A DNA stretch of 64,000 nt, from contig NW_019091355.1 in the NCBI RefSeq assembly GCF_001949145.1, positions 2,003,777 to 2,067,776 on the forward strand. The letters run 5' to 3'. Within the stretch, counting starts at the first letter, position 1; each line of letters begins with the position of its first letter. The notes beneath the pieces were generated by a model. That model was not told the origin of the DNA, did not search any database, and saw only the letters and a program-made list of their open reading frames with translations. A program made the position numbers and the translations under genes. Positions 1 to 13,839 of this stretch are shown piece by piece. This stretch comes from Acanthaster planci (Eukaryota > Echinodermata > Asteroidea > Valvatida > Acanthasteridae).

Positions 1-1060
1 ACTGTATATCTTCCTAAACCAAATGACAGACTTCGAATGACCTTTGAAGCTGAAGGTGAACAAGGATAAGTTTAGACCCTGTTAGTTAGCCTTATTTCTC
101 AGGATTCAAAAAAAGTGAAAATTACTAAATAAACACTAATATCGCAATCTTTCATAACCTGGTGTTTTTAAAAAACAAATGACATGTGACAGAAATCCAC
201 TGTTAAATATCTTTCAAAACTGTGAGTGATGGTACTGTTACTCTCCACTTGTGAATCACATTTTGTTTTTTAAACTGCAGCAATATGATATCAGAGAAAC
301 TGTTTCACTGTGTGGATGTACATATGCCACTGAAGTCAACGGAAAAAGGCAAAAGAAGCCTTTGTATGAAATGACTGTGCAACTAACATTGCCAAACCTT
401 CACAAGCTATTGTATACTATAAACACATTGTAAACACACAATGTGACGATATTGTAAAAAAAAAAGAAAGAGCTTCATTCCTCTTGAACAAAATGTGCAT
501 GATGATTTGATCTGACAATTCAGACATACATGTATTGGCAAACATATCTGACTATTGGAAATGAGAAAACAATGTCTTTTCTCTGTCAAGCCAGTTAGAA
601 GTCAGGCCTTTGGGGTGTTGGTCACTTCTTCAAATCTTAAATCTCAAAATTATGAATGGCAAAGGTACATGTACCTGCTTGAGAAAATACAAATAAATAT
701 TTCTTTGATATACTATTAATGTCCATACGTGTACATATACCGGTACATGTAACCTATGTACAATGTAATTGCAACGTGTGCAAGGATACATGTCAAAACT
801 GATCTCATACACACCGATACTATAAAAACTTACAAACACAATGACGGTTTTTAATCTGGTGAGCTCCTTTTTTAAGGGGAGGAGATGGCACTGTTTTTCA
901 AGGATGACAGATTTTTTCGAGATGAAAAATTTAACGCTGAAAATAAAAATGAAACAAAATAGTGTACCTGGAAAAACAGAGGTGGGTGGACAGACAAAAC
1001 CATCTGCTGTGACATTGCCAAACTGATAAATGAACAGTGATGAACACAAAATGATTTGAT
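1..1060. other. Window start, no confident gene
   Basis: No gene can be called with confidence. A short plus-strand reading frame is open from base 1 to a TAA at 67-69 and has a coding-like composition (KPNDRLRMTFEAEGEQ); it could be the end of a gene cut by the window edge. A second plus-strand stretch follows a plausible acceptor (tttttaaactgcag, ending 278) and stays open to a stop at 433. The two do not join in phase. Both remain guesses. Confidence 0.2.
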
Positions 1061-1594
1061 AGGCCTAGGCCGAATCTGGGTCATCTCATACCCGGGACAA
1101 CTAGTACCCAGGTCAACTCGTACCCTAGTCAACTCATACCCAAGTCAACTCTTGATGCAGGGCCATCATAAGTAAAGTTCACTGTACACGTATGTACTGC
1201 ACTAGTGTACAGTTAAGTTATAGCACGTGCTGAGCGCCGGAGAGGCACTGGTGTGGCACAACTTCTTATCCATTTTTCGTTGTGTTTGGTTTTTCACCAC
1301 GATTTCTTTCTTGCATGCATTCCGTGCGCTATCAATGTCATGCCATATTACATGTAACAGCGAACATCCGAACCGACCAGTTTGGTTTGGTTCGGTTTGA
1401 AAGTGCAATGTTCGATGATTTTTGGTTCGGTTGGGCAGTTCGGCTGCAGCCCTATCCTAAGTTAAAACGTACGGAGTATGAGTTGTCCTGGGTACCATTG
1501 GTCCTGGGTACACTTTCACGTGGGAATGACCTGAGTACGAGTTGACTTGGGCGGGAGTTTGGGGGTACGAGTTGACCTGATTCTGCCTAGGCCT
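1061..1594. mobile_element. Foldback (inverted-repeat) element, about 530 bp
   Basis: The two ends are inverted copies of each other. The left end begins aggcctaggccgaat and runs into several copies of a roughly 17-bp unit of the type gtcaactcgtaccc (1080-1150). The right end carries the reverse complement, with gtacgagttgacc units (1475-1580), and finishes attctgcctaggcct. The middle (about 1160-1470) is unrelated unique sequence without a credible coding frame. This architecture suggests a non-autonomous DNA transposon or foldback element. I could not define a target-site duplication. Confidence 0.55.
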
Positions 1595-2153
1595 ACTCAT
1601 GATCACTTGGCATGCTCGGGTCAACAGTCGATCAACTCAGTCATCAGAAACCTACATGTACAATGTACATTGTAAGGATGGTCAAAGCATTTTTCTTACC
1701 CAATAAAAGAACATGTAGAAAAACAAGGCGACTCGCAGGAACCTGTGACCGCAACTTGGCTGTGGCAGACCCATGTTGTCCTGTTTGAGGATTTCACCTT
1801 AGGATTTCACGGGAGTTTTGGAAGGCCTGGCCCTGCTGTCAAGTCAACCTCGGCCAAACATACCCAGCCAGCGCACAATGTACGGTACCGATCAGATGGT
1901 GCACGTGACCTTGCAAGTTGCACTTCTTGTAGAAGCTAGAATTGTTGCGAAGCTGCCCGTTCCTTTATTTACCACCGAAGCACCACACACAGTGAAACTG
2001 AAAGTACAATGTAGGTTTAAAAGCAGTCAATTACTTTCACATAATTTCACCGACAAAGACAACATCGAGTTGAATCTTACACCGCTGTAGACAGTGCACG
2101 TAACAGATACCAGTAAGCAGATCCGATGGTTAAGTTGAAGGTTGACATTTCAG
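1595..2153. other. Intergenic, nothing supported
   Basis: Two overlapping short open frames on the plus strand lack splice-site support and look non-coding. A self-complementary tacatgtacaatgtacattgta run lies near 1652. Confidence 0.3.
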
Positions 2154-2211
2154 AGACGCACGTACTCGTTACGTACGTGCTCGAGCACGTACGTAACGAG
2201 TACGTGCGTCT
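2154..2211. repeat. Perfect 58-bp palindrome without spacer
   Basis: The left arm (2154-2182, starting agacgcacgtactcg) and the right arm (2183-2211, ending cgagtacgtgcgtct) are exact reverse complements centred on CTCGAG. Complementarity stops at the next base pair on each side (g against a). The arms are rich in ACGT units and could extrude as a cruciform. Confidence 0.9.
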
Positions 2212-2399
2212 AGTCTACGTCTACAACCAGGATTTCCCTCCGGAAATAGATCGGCATAAAAATAGTAGATTTCTTTTTATAAACGTGTAGCTGGTGTGAG
2301 CCCCGAGGGGAAATATACACGGGAAGGGCAGTCAAATTTACTTTTTGTAATCAATTATTGCGATGAGTTTGTATCGATTATTCAAGCTTTGATACTTAC

Positions 2400-2619
2400 A
2401 TACCAGTGTATATGAACCAGAAAATAGCTTTCCTTCAAACAGAATTAAATCTTTTCCAAAGATTGGTTTTTGAAAGCCTCTCCAAAAGCGAACACTTGAG
2501 GGGGCTATTTCACTTATCCGAGCAGAAACAGTTGATGAGTTCGTAGTATCCACCAAAGATTGTATATCGCCCTCGCACTGGCGCGCCGCTAAACAATCTT
2601 CGGTATCCACACAGGACAT
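2400..2619 (-). CDS. Candidate first coding exon, unidentified protein
   Basis: The minus strand has an ATG at 2619 followed by about 73 open codons (MSCVDTEDCLAARQCEG at the start, RFWRGFQKPIFGKDL further on). The frame reaches a strong donor, GTAAGT at 2399-2394, with an alternative GTATGT four bases upstream. The composition looks like protein and the donor sits where the open frame ends, so this may be the first exon of a gene running left out of the window. I do not recognise the family and found no convincing second exon, so random sequence remains possible. Confidence 0.3.
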
Positions 2620-2639
2620 TGACAGTGAGTCCTCTTCAC

Positions 2640-2919
2640 ACTGTACCGGTATTTCGCTCCATCAGTACAGTGCAGGTAACCTTGGCAGGCATTCTGTTGT
2701 CTAAAATGTGCGTGTAGCCTGAACTAGGGCAGGGCCAGTACTTTGTGGCAACATCCTAGTGTTTGTGTCATATCAGTGAAGTCGGGTGTGTTTTCTTACT
2801 CCACCAGGGCTTAACGTGAGGTGTCATCGGCCTGGAACTAACCTAGAAAATAGAAGCAAGAGCCCCTTGGCTTGAGCAGTTGAGGTGTTTGTTGAGTTGT
2901 CAGCGTTGTAACTCATTAG
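2640..2919 (+). other. Candidate 5' untranslated exon, divergent from the exon at 2619
   Basis: A perfect donor, CATTAG followed by GTAAGTAC, occurs at 2919/2920 on the plus strand. The coding exon of RAP1GDS1 at 13840 starts after a good acceptor (ctctctttccgtag), so that gene must have at least one upstream non-coding exon. This is one candidate, and it would imply a bidirectional promoter near 2620-2700. A second candidate donor (TTGGCCAG then GTAGGT) lies near 9348. The assignment is inference. Confidence 0.22.
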
Positions 2920-5900
2920 GTAAGTACTACAAGGGCCTATAACTACCTCTACTATTCTGCACCGTAGACTTTTATGATCTTATTATGCTTACTGCTCTCC
3001 ACCTTTTTGATGATTCCGCTTGCTATGGCATTTTGAAAGCTGCCCAGTAAACTTACCAGATAAAACATCCGTTTACACTTGCTTAAGCAGATCTTCCTTT
3101 AAAGACCCTATTAATAATAGCTAACTTACATGAAACTACTGTTCTTGAGTGTATTTTGTAGCATTTAACCATTGGCAAAAAATGAGGTTTTTCTACCCTC
3201 CTCACCTTTCATCATGCTCATCCCTCGACGATCTGCACACATCTGCATTCTCTTGTGGCTGTACATCACGTGACAAAAACAGGCATGTATTCGTGTTACA
3301 AACATTTACATTGCTTTGGATACCATTCCCAATAATTCTGACTACTCCTGCTAAGATTATGTATAGAGATGTCTGGGAAATCTGTGGTCAGGGAACCACA
3401 CTATTCACACTAACACTAAGTCACCATCTGCTTCATATTGTGATTCAAGCTGTATATTAATGTCCTGGAGACGATCTCACGATGCGCTGGTCTCTAGCGG
3501 ACCATTCACAAAAGCATGCAGTGTCTATATGCGCATGCTGACAACTGTTTTCTGAGGGTCTCAATTCAGGCATGCAACATTTCCTCAGCTCCAATCAACT
3601 GATTTCCTCGCTTTTCACATCACACTTGTGCCGTTGAAAATTGAAATCATTCTACAAGTTCCATGCCTGCCAATAGGCTGCTGCGATTCATAAAGGATGC
3701 GTATAAAGTTTAAGAATGTGCGTGCAAGTCCACTGCCACTGCAGTTGATGGAGTAAATCTGTTCTGGGGGGTCTACACCATATATACTCTATATAAGGGG
3801 TGATATTCATGATAAAGATGTATATATTTGCATAATGAGTATCAAATTCATGCAGAATCTTACATCAAAATGAAATTAGTCTACAAATGAAATCTGCATC
3901 GTTCCTTCTCTTTTTTCAAAAAATGCTACGATACATGTAAAACCCTGATGCAGAATTTGTGCCGTAAGCTTGATGGATCTCGCAAAGATGACGTGATCGT
4001 GCTGATCGACAGATCGTGCCCAACAGTACTATCTGTGTGCTGCTGTCTTCTTATCAATCAAACATAGCGATTGTTGGGCATGATCTGTGATCACTTGGCA
4101 ATCAGGTGATTCTCTTTTACATGATGTGTCGATATTCTGTTCCACTACAACTTTGTCACCTGCCCTAACTGTGTCATGAACACAGCTTGCATGTGAGGAC
4201 ACCGGTCATTACAAATGTGAAGTTTCACCTCGATCCAACTTACATGTACCTGTATGGTTTGTTGTTAGGGCCATTTGAAGTTCAAGGCCACACATGTGTT
4301 GGCCAAAATGCATCGAGCAGATCCACTGAAGATACACTTTTGCTGACCTGTCTTGGAAAATGGGCACAGTGTGTGTTGTGAGAACGGTGTTTGTACTTAA
4401 GGAGTACCTACCGGTACATGTACGTCCAGTTTTCACAAAATTGGTGTCAAAATGATCGCATCATGTTACTGAAAAACTCCTGAAGGCTCAGTGCCTGAAA
4501 ATACAAGCATTGTGATGTCAGAGAAAGCGTTGAGTGTTGGATTCTGCTCCCCCCCCCCGCTCGTTTAGAGTTAAAGGACCAACCGATAGTGCAGCACAAT
4601 CGACTGATTGTGCCGCAACTTTCATGGTCTCCTATGCACAATAACCTCCTTGGCAGTGATCCTATAACATGTAGCTTGGCCAACATTAGGCTCAGTCTAG
4701 TTGAACATTTGCCAACTTGACTCGCAGTCGTACATACATGCACCAACTTGATCGTTTGCCAACTTCACCATAGTGCCAAATTTTCATGAGGCCACTCCAA
4801 GGTCCCCAGCACTGCTACTACTCCTCAAGAGGTGGATTGAGGAGCCCAAGTGGCATTGTAATGTAGCTCTCGGGCTTGGCCTCAGTATTTCACCAGCTGA
4901 GTGTCAGGGTCTTTTTTACCAGTGCCTTAATACTAATGTGCAAATGTCAATTAAGTGGCCATAAAAGCACCCATGGTGTCTGAAACTCTCTGCTTTGTAC
5001 TGTACACACCCGCCATAGAAAAGATGGTAATGATGAGCCCCCTTCTTCCACCCATTAGACCAGGAAGAGTGAGTGATTGGTTAAAAAAAAAAGGCTGTCT
5101 GTCCACTGGGTACCTCTACCTTTCAGGAAAAGTACTGTACCCTATGTTGAATGCCCCCTCTCCCGTCAAACCGATGGGGGAGGGGAACATTTTCACTTTT
5201 TTGTCATTCCAAGTGGAATGTGCCTTGTACAGATGTATGTATGTGGCGGTACATGTACATGTATTTCTGGTTTCAGGCCTGTTCTGTCATCATAAAGTCT
5301 GTACATGATGTCTCGTACTGGTAAGCCAACATGTATAATGGTACATTATCCAATTTGGAACCAACTACATGTAACTTGGAATCAGTTCAAGCCAGATCCA
5401 ATCAACAAGTGATCTGTCTTTGTCAAGTTAAGCGGCAGGAACTTGAGTGTGAATGGTTCAGTCATGGCTCAGTTGCCTGGTTTTCGAGTTGACTAGGAGA
5501 AAGTAGGTTAGTCTCAAGGCAACTTAACTCTCTGTTTCTGCGTTTCAAAACCCAAACACGTACAGTTTACAGACACACAGTGAGTGGTTGGCCCCATGGG
5601 GCATTGTTTCTGGCCAATGAAGTGCCTTCGTTTGTTCATGTGTGTTGCCCATAGAGGCCATGGCGATGATGTCATGACTCACATGAGCAGTTTTCAATTT
5701 ATCAATCAGGACAAACCATCTCAACCATCTCACACAAAGATACTGCCAGTACCACTGAGTGTGCGCTTGAAAGGAAAAACGGAAGACAACAATTGTACAC
5801 TGAGTTTCATTCTGCTTTTCCACTAAACAGAAATTCTCAGCATGAATACTGTTCAGTGTGTATGATCTATGAAGCTTAAAAGAGACCAATAAATAAATAA

Positions 5901-8900
5901 TAAACAAATAAAAGTATGATTATTAAATAAAATATGGATCTTAAAGAACACACACATCTACACATGTACAGTTATAGTGTGTTTAGCTGTAGCATTGATT
6001 CCAAATCATACATTCAGGTTGTCTGACTTCCAGTAATTCCCTGTCCAAACCTTGTGCTTGCGTACAGTACATGTATTCTGTGGCATTCAGCCCGATATTC
6101 CCAACTGAGAATGTCCGCCCATGTAAATCTGTACTCCATCAGAGGTTAAAAGAGCAACCTGTCTGATGAATTCCCCCCCGAGAATTTAACAGGAGCTGTG
6201 CAGATGGATGGTTACATGTAGAACAAGCCTTTAGCGTGTAGTGACTCATAATTTCATTATCCATTGCTCACGTACATGTACATGTAACACAGTTGGCTAG
6301 TGCTCTTTGACATTTCCAACTTTTATGTGTATATATATACAGGTACCGCACATGTACATCAGTCTGGAGTATGACCATATTTGCACGGCGTATTACATTA
6401 CAAATCTCGCGCAATCTGACCAATCACAAGGCTTGTTCTAGCGGCCTGCAATGGATTGATTGCAACAGGTGTTTCTGTGTTATGGGGTGCTTTTTCTTAA
6501 ACGTTGCAGAATATGAAACAAAAACACCAACAAAAAATGTCAATTACAATTTAATTAGCCGTGCTAAAAAAACCTGACTACAGGCATAAATTAAAAGTTC
6601 TAAAACACATTTGTAGAGAAGGGATTTAAAATTCGTCGTTACAACGCATTGCCAACTTGAGATATGTACCGGTAAAGCTGATTTTGGACTAATCGGTAGG
6701 GAAGGTGACTATGCCCATATGTGGTAATACATGTACTCTGGACTGTGCATGGCAAGTTCTCTTATAACACTTCCCCCCTAACAAAATTATCCCTTCCCTA
6801 ACCCGAAGTAAGCCCCCCTCAAGAAAAACAATAACTATGATAGCAGTAATCATCATCTCTACTTTTAATCATCTTTTTAAAATTTGTGGTAATACTGAGT
6901 CTAAAATGTACCGATAGGCCTTTACGTACTGTAGGGTATTTGCAGTGTAATTTGTAATTTGCTGAATTCAAGTGACAAATACACTATACATGTACACATT
7001 TTTTTAATATAAAAAAGAAACAGAAAACAGACTCGAGGCCATTGGTATTAGTTTCTAAGCTTTCAAGTCTTCCATCTTTCGGAATTAGGACGTTACCACT
7101 AAACTCAGTTGTGCGTATCAACGTACCAAAGGTTCCTCTATGTAATATGTAAGGTTAATCCAACAGAACAGTGGGCCTACCAAAAAAAAAAAGAACTGCC
7201 TCGGAGCTGAGAACCTCCGCTGTAATAACAACAGTATCTTTTTTAATTAAAGGTACGGGAAGAATCCAAATTACTGTTGGCAGATTCCGATGGAATTCGT
7301 GTAACACCTGGAGCCATTGCCAATAAAGTCTCCGCATTTCATGAATTTCAATAAATGACTGTAGGCTGCTACCCGCCCCCCCTTTTGGCACCTTGCCCAG
7401 TTGTAATCAATACTCCCCCTCTGAGGGATAGCGAAACTTCAAATACCAGTATGTGTTCAACTAAGCAGTCTCCGTGTACACGTACACGTACTCGTCCCCA
7501 CCCATCATTTTTCCTCCCCCCCCTCGAGTGCCAGCAATGCCAGAATTTCTTTGCTTCATTTGATATGATGAGAGGAGATGGTGTAGACTGCTCCGAGATT
7601 GACGTTCAGACTGTGAAGGGACTTAATATATGGCAAAGGAGTGAGTAGGAAAATATGTCATTTGGCCGCGCCAGGAGGAATGGATCGGGGGGGGGCTCAT
7701 GCACGGAGGTGTAAATCTCGTAGACATCTGTGGAATTTCTGAACAGGTCGTAGAGGTGTTTATTGCAGTGGGGGACATTTACAGTGAGATGTTACCAACT
7801 TACCGTATGTTCAATGCAGTATACATGGTCGTAGAGTCTTAGTGCAAAAAACCTTCCCTTACCTTAGGAAGGATAAATCTAATTATTTTCTTTTCTTGTA
7901 GTTTTGTAAACTTATTTCATGAGGTACATGTACACTCATGCACGTACATTTATACTGTACTTGTACATATACATTTCTGGCGTACAAAAAAAAGTAGCAA
8001 GTTAAATTGCATTAAAGGTTTTTGCAATGTTCAGAAACGTATCCAGTGATTTCAACTGTTCAGACAGGTCTCCTTGAGCCAAATGCTTGGTGTTCAGTGG
8101 CATAACTAAAGTATATTTTACATGTACTGGAGAATTTCGGGGGGGGGGGGAATTCAGTTTCTGGAGGGAGGCACTTCATTGGTTTGGTCACAGTGAAAAC
8201 ACTCACCAAGGCAGACTATCCCCAGATTTTTGTTTCTGGGAGGGGGGTGAGCCTATGCCTGCCCCTTATGTCTCCCCTTTCGTGTACATCACTATTGGTG
8301 TTGCCCAATGCACAGTGTGTGTCTACGGGATATCACGGCCATTTATACATTGTACATAATTGGAAGGCAATTATTTTTCATGTGTCTCAGCCCACCTAAC
8401 ATCTTGAAAGTTTTAGTTGATCCAACAGTGTGGAGGAATCTGATTTTTGAAGTCAAGTGCTGCTAAATTTACTGAAAACAAGAGAAATATCAGTCTGAAA
8501 AGCCACTGTACTGGCACTTGACAAATCACTTTTGATTATCTTCAATCACAGACATCTTCACGTTGCAATGACTTATCACAAGAAGCTTCAAGGATTAGTG
8601 AATAACGATGAATAATGATCTTGATTTTTAAAGTTATCTATCAAGTGGTTATAGTTCTCCTGAAATCATTTCCGTCACTTTGAGGTACATGTACTGAAGG
8701 GAGGGATAAAATATCGGCCCGAAAAGCCACAGAACATGACAAATCATTTTTGCTGATTGTCCCCTTTCATGAACATCTTCATTTGTGTGGTGATTCATCA
8801 AATTTCAAGGATTAGGGAATAAGAATGATTCAGTGTTATTGTCTTGATTGTTAGCCGGGATATGTCGTGATTTGGCCCCCGGGGGGGAGGGGGGAGGGAG

Positions 8901-11900
8901 GAGGGAGGGGACGTAGGAGGAGTCCCCCGTCATGCCCATCTACATGATATGCAGTGAGGTACACATGTACAGTTAAATGACCCACTCACTTTGGGAACAT
9001 GCTTGGGGGAGTTTTGCGAGGGGAGTTACGTTGCTCACGTGTACCTGTTGTCGTCGCACGGTCTGCAATGCCAATTTGGTCGTGACGCATCACGAGACAT
9101 GTACAATGTACACGTGTGCATCATGTGCCTCTTGTGTCAGGAGAGGAAATCACATTAAGACCAGGCAGTCGCGCTGCTGGCGTTGTTGACAAAAGTGAGC
9201 GGAGGGGCTGTTGAAACATTCATGTGACGGTACGGTCGGCTCGTGGGCAGACGTCTGCTAGGCTGTGTGTGCATGCGGCATTTTATTTACCACGAGGTAG
9301 TGAATGTGAGCATTGATTCGCATAGCTCTGTTTGATGTGTTTTGGCCAGGTAGGTTGAGCTGATTTTCACGCACATTTTAGTCATGATGAAGCTTGTAAC
9401 TTAATCCTCTTGCTTTGGCATTCAGCATACACAACGTCTCCAGGGATGACACTGTATCTCATCTGAGACGATTTTTTTTTTAATCATTGTGAGTTGATGT
9501 CACCTACTAGCTCCCCGGTGAAGAGTGACCTACATGTAATGTACATTTACATTTAAGTTGTGCTGGGCAAGTAGCGGTGGATGTGATGAAGATCGACACA
9601 AAATAACGTTGAAGTTAGGAGAATGAATTCAACACCTTGCCACCGTGTACATGTATGTAGTCTACCGTTTATGAACAGACATTTCATGTTTTTGAACTTT
9701 TGCTGAGAAGTGCCGCCATCCATTTTTTGTAAAATCTAACTTCTGTCAGTTTATGTAGGCACACTGTCCAGGGTTCATATCGTGCAGTTGGTATGCTACT
9801 GTACATGCACAGGGAAATAATTTTGAGCTTAGATTGTGGATAGTCCAACTTGTATTTTAAATGCTTACATTGTTTTTCAGTTTGTAATGTGCACATGTTT
9901 TATCATACATACATACATACCTGTATTAACCAATTTGCCTACTTTCACTAACGACTGCTTCATTCTGCTCAGTCTTTACTCTTGGGGCATACTAGTAATT
10001 GCAGGTACATGAGTAAACCTTCCTATATTTTCTGAAGTTCAACCTCTGCATGGAAAAACCAATGGCTTTTTGTTTGATTAACCCCAATCTGTAAAAATGC
10101 TGCTTTCCCAAGTGTAGGATTTTGAAGGATTGAGGCTAAGTGTGGCAAACGTGAAGCTAATTTGAAAAGATGCATTGTGTCAAGGTCTTTGGACAAACCT
10201 TGTCGTATTGATTCTCAGCCCTGCGTAAATTTAGGCTCAGTTTGTACCTAAAAGCATACATTTCTCCAACAGTGTCCACTGGTAAATATAATCATTCATA
10301 CTGGCCTAAGCAAACTGACAGGAATTGAGGCTCTTGAAGGATGGGGGATGTGGTCACCCCTTCAAGGAACACATTTGGAATACTGTGGAAGATGTAGGCT
10401 GTATCCAGTTTTTACATGCAGGCAGTTGGAGAATTTTGAAGGACTAAGGTTGAATCCCCTCAAAAATGTCTGTGGAGTTACATGTAGGGTCAACTACATG
10501 TACATGTCTGTACAGTCAGGGTACTTTTTCATCCCTTAAAAACTCAGAGAATGATAAATTCCAAAAAGTCTTCATCAGCGCACTGCCCTGGCCCGTATCA
10601 TTACAATTGAATACGTTTCTGTTTGGGTGCCTGAGGGCGAGTGTTGCAGGGGAGAGTGATATTCCAGGCGCTCTCATTATCGAAGAGAAATTGGAATTTT
10701 GCCCCATGATGGTTTGTCTTCCCTTTTCTGCTGGGCAGCAGAGATTGCCAAGCGAGATAAACCGGAGGGCTGTGGCATGCAAAAGAGCTGCTTTCAGGAG
10801 ATTCCTCATTTTGGTCTTGTTACCGTACTAACAGCTGCTCTGCGTGTACGTGTAGCTCTTTTACCCTTGTGCATATATAAAACGGCACTCGTTCTTTAAT
10901 TCCGGGGGAATCAAATTTTTCACAGAGCTGGACATTTTAGGAATCAGTGGAGAGACGATACAAAAGGAAAAAAAAGGCCCATGTGATTTGGCAGGTGCTT
11001 GTCCCCAAGGCTGTCTTTGCGATCAATGGCAAGTGGCCAGTTTAATTAAGCCGCACCTTTTTCCCCCCTTTTCGGTTTGGAAATTAATGAGAGTGTACCA
11101 GTAGCCAATGTATTTCCACCAGGTATCGGTATACTGTTACGTGTACCTCAAAACCTTTGCAATAGAAGCAACTGTAATTATACCTCCTTTTCCCAGGAAG
11201 GATAATTTTTCAACAAGGGCTGCGTTGTTTACAAAGAATGTGGTGGAGTGATGCAGTGACATTTTGCAGAACACCAATGAAGAAAAAACTGCAACTTTCC
11301 TGGTACCTGTCCTTCTATGCTCTGAGTTTTCATATCTTAATTATAGATGTCATGGATGTTGTAATCGACCTCTTACTTAATGATAAGCCTCAACAAAGCT
11401 TCATCATTAGCATCAAATTCCTTAAACCCAGACTGTTTGTTTTAAGTATTTTGTCCTTCAATCTCCTAATGTTTCCTAATGGTTCCATAATCCCCTGAGC
11501 CTTTGGGAATTTGTTTGTCCAGCTTTAAGTGGTCTGGGATGTAATTAATTTGCGAGTTATTATTACTGGTGCATTCCATCCCTGCTTGGTTTAACTTACT
11601 GGACCCACTGCAGGCATCGATTACCCACATACATGTACTTGTATTGATCGTCTGTGCTTGTAAGACGTCTGGATTTTCATGGTCACGTTGTGTAAAAAGT
11701 TGATTGGGGAGGAGGGAGGGATTAAATTTAAAAAATCTGCAGGTATCCAGTTGCTGCTTGTTTTGAGAATGTACTGCCGACATGTAGATGTCTTTTAAAT
11801 CCACTGTATCCCTTTAACTCTTCCCAAATGTGGACAACAATGAAGTTACACTCCTGCCAACAGTGAAACTCTGTAATTTTGGATGGGACACTTGCTGTCA

Positions 11901-13839
11901 GAGCAAAGGACCTGTTCTGTCTCGGCCATCTGGATCTCAATCAGTGACCCCAACACTTGTTCGCACCACCCATCTGGCGAGTTTTGGTGTCTGTCAACCC
12001 ACAACAGATCACTGATCATGATCCTGATCTATGTGAAACAAACAAGGCCAACTAATCTGCACCACTAAGGCTCCTGGCGCGCGGGTAATGGCAGATACTA
12101 CAAGCTATGAGCCAGCTATCACTTGCGGCTATTTTACAAAATCCATTTGACAGTTCTGATGAATAGCCATCATTAAGGGCTCTTCTTTCTGAGTATACAA
12201 TATGAGCAATTATACCACCACACAGTCATGAAATTTCAAGTTTTCTAGCCACAATAGCAACTACTATACATGTAAGTTGTGGGTTCCCTTGAATCACAGA
12301 GGTAGATAAGCACATGGACCTGAAAGGTTTCGGTACCCGGTTACATGCACATGTAATGGTACATGCATATTCCTGACTGAAAGTGATACATTTGTTCAGT
12401 GCATGTACCTACGTACGTGCAGTTTTGTTCTTTTCTTTTGTACAACAGAAATTTCTGACAGTTTTGCAACAATTCTGCAACAACTAACAAAACACATACA
12501 TGTACATGTACACAACTGTTAGTTTTCAAGAATGAAAGGAAAATATTCCTTCTTTCCAAGAGTGCCTTTCAAATATTACCAGTTTATAAAAGTGGATGTA
12601 GCTGCATAGCACAGATCACTTTGCCAGAGAAACAATACATGGAGAGACATGGAGAGCAACACAGCACTTCAGGTGTGGTAATCATTATAATTCTGTGGAA
12701 ACAGGGACGCTGTTTCCATGAAACTTGTAGAAGGACATGTACACTGTACATGTATCGCATTTATTCCTTAGACGACCTGAATGTTGGCTGATAAATGGAT
12801 GTGGGGGTTGCCCATGGCAACCCGGCAACAGTTCATTTCACACTCTATTGACTATGTCAGTATCATGGGCGTCAATTGGTGGGGGACAGGGGAACATCCC
12901 TCCCACTTTTCCGGGGGGGTGCTAGTATATGTTTCAATTCTCCCCCCCCACACACCTTTTTTTTCAAAACATGAAATAAAAATGAACTTTGCAAAATCAT
13001 ATGTTAAAAAACTGGCCTAAGTTGCCAGAAATTGTGTCAGATCACGCCACACAGCATCTATACTCCAAAATTTTCCGGGGCCCTTGAGTGGGACCCGGAC
13101 CTGGACCCCACGCCGCTCAGGGCTTCTCGTTTCACACTGACATTTGTTCTGATAAGGGCTATGCCCCCTCCCCCGATTGACGCCCTTGGTCAGTATCATG
13201 AGTCTTCACTGTTCAGCAGGCTGTAAACTACATGTAGATCAGAAAGCTCGTATGCATACATGTATGTACCTGTAATTAAGTCAGAATTTCATAAGTGTGT
13301 TAAAGGAAGTGTCTGCAAGCTACATGTACATGTATTTAAATCAAAGAATGTAGCCTAAAACATGTACTGCTATCTGAAGTTTGGTTGATTGACAAAGCAG
13401 AACAATCGTTATGTACAAGAATACATCACCAGTTCTGCAACGACAGGAAAAGATTGAATGCAGAATTTGGGTTTTTTTTATCATTGATCGATTGAGATAC
13501 ATATATTTAAAGCAGTACTTTATTTTAAATTCAGGGGGCTCGTCTCCATGGCGCAGTCTACCGTCAGCAAAAAAATCTTTCCTTGCAAGGGTAGGAAAAC
13601 CCTGTGCTAACTTTAAATTCAAGCCGGTCTCTCAGGTTACGTGTAGCAAAAGAACTAGTACCTGTATATTGTATGCTTGATTGTATCCAGCAACTAAGGA
13701 TGCTATGCTAAAGTAGGATAAGCTTCTGGGATCAGTTGAACCCTGGAATTGAGTTAAGGTTATATATTCTAAAAATGTCATTTTTTTTAACGGGCAGTTT
13801 GTTTTCATCATTTTTCTTCTGTCCACTCTCTTTCCGTAG
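2920..13839. other. About 11 kb upstream of RAP1GDS1 coding sequence; no coding exon seen
   Basis: Both strands contain only short open frames with no family resemblance and no paired splice sites. What is visible: scattered TACATG-type motifs, homopolymer G or C runs (for example 4549, 8140 and 8880), a weak direct duplication at 8489-8860, a sequence at 3585-3662 related to one at 18300-18378, and a short hairpin at 12697-12717 (ggaaacag/ctgtttcc). If the 5' untranslated exon is far upstream, this is mostly intron; otherwise it is intergenic. Confidence 0.4.
8489..8860. repeat. Diverged direct duplication, two units about 215 bp apart
   Basis: The segment 8489-8640 and the segment 8708-8860 share ordered matches: gaaaagccac, tgacaaatca, acatcttca, tcaaggattag and tcttgatt. 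Spacing inside the two units is similar. This looks like an old local duplication; no coding frame is conserved. Confidence 0.45.
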
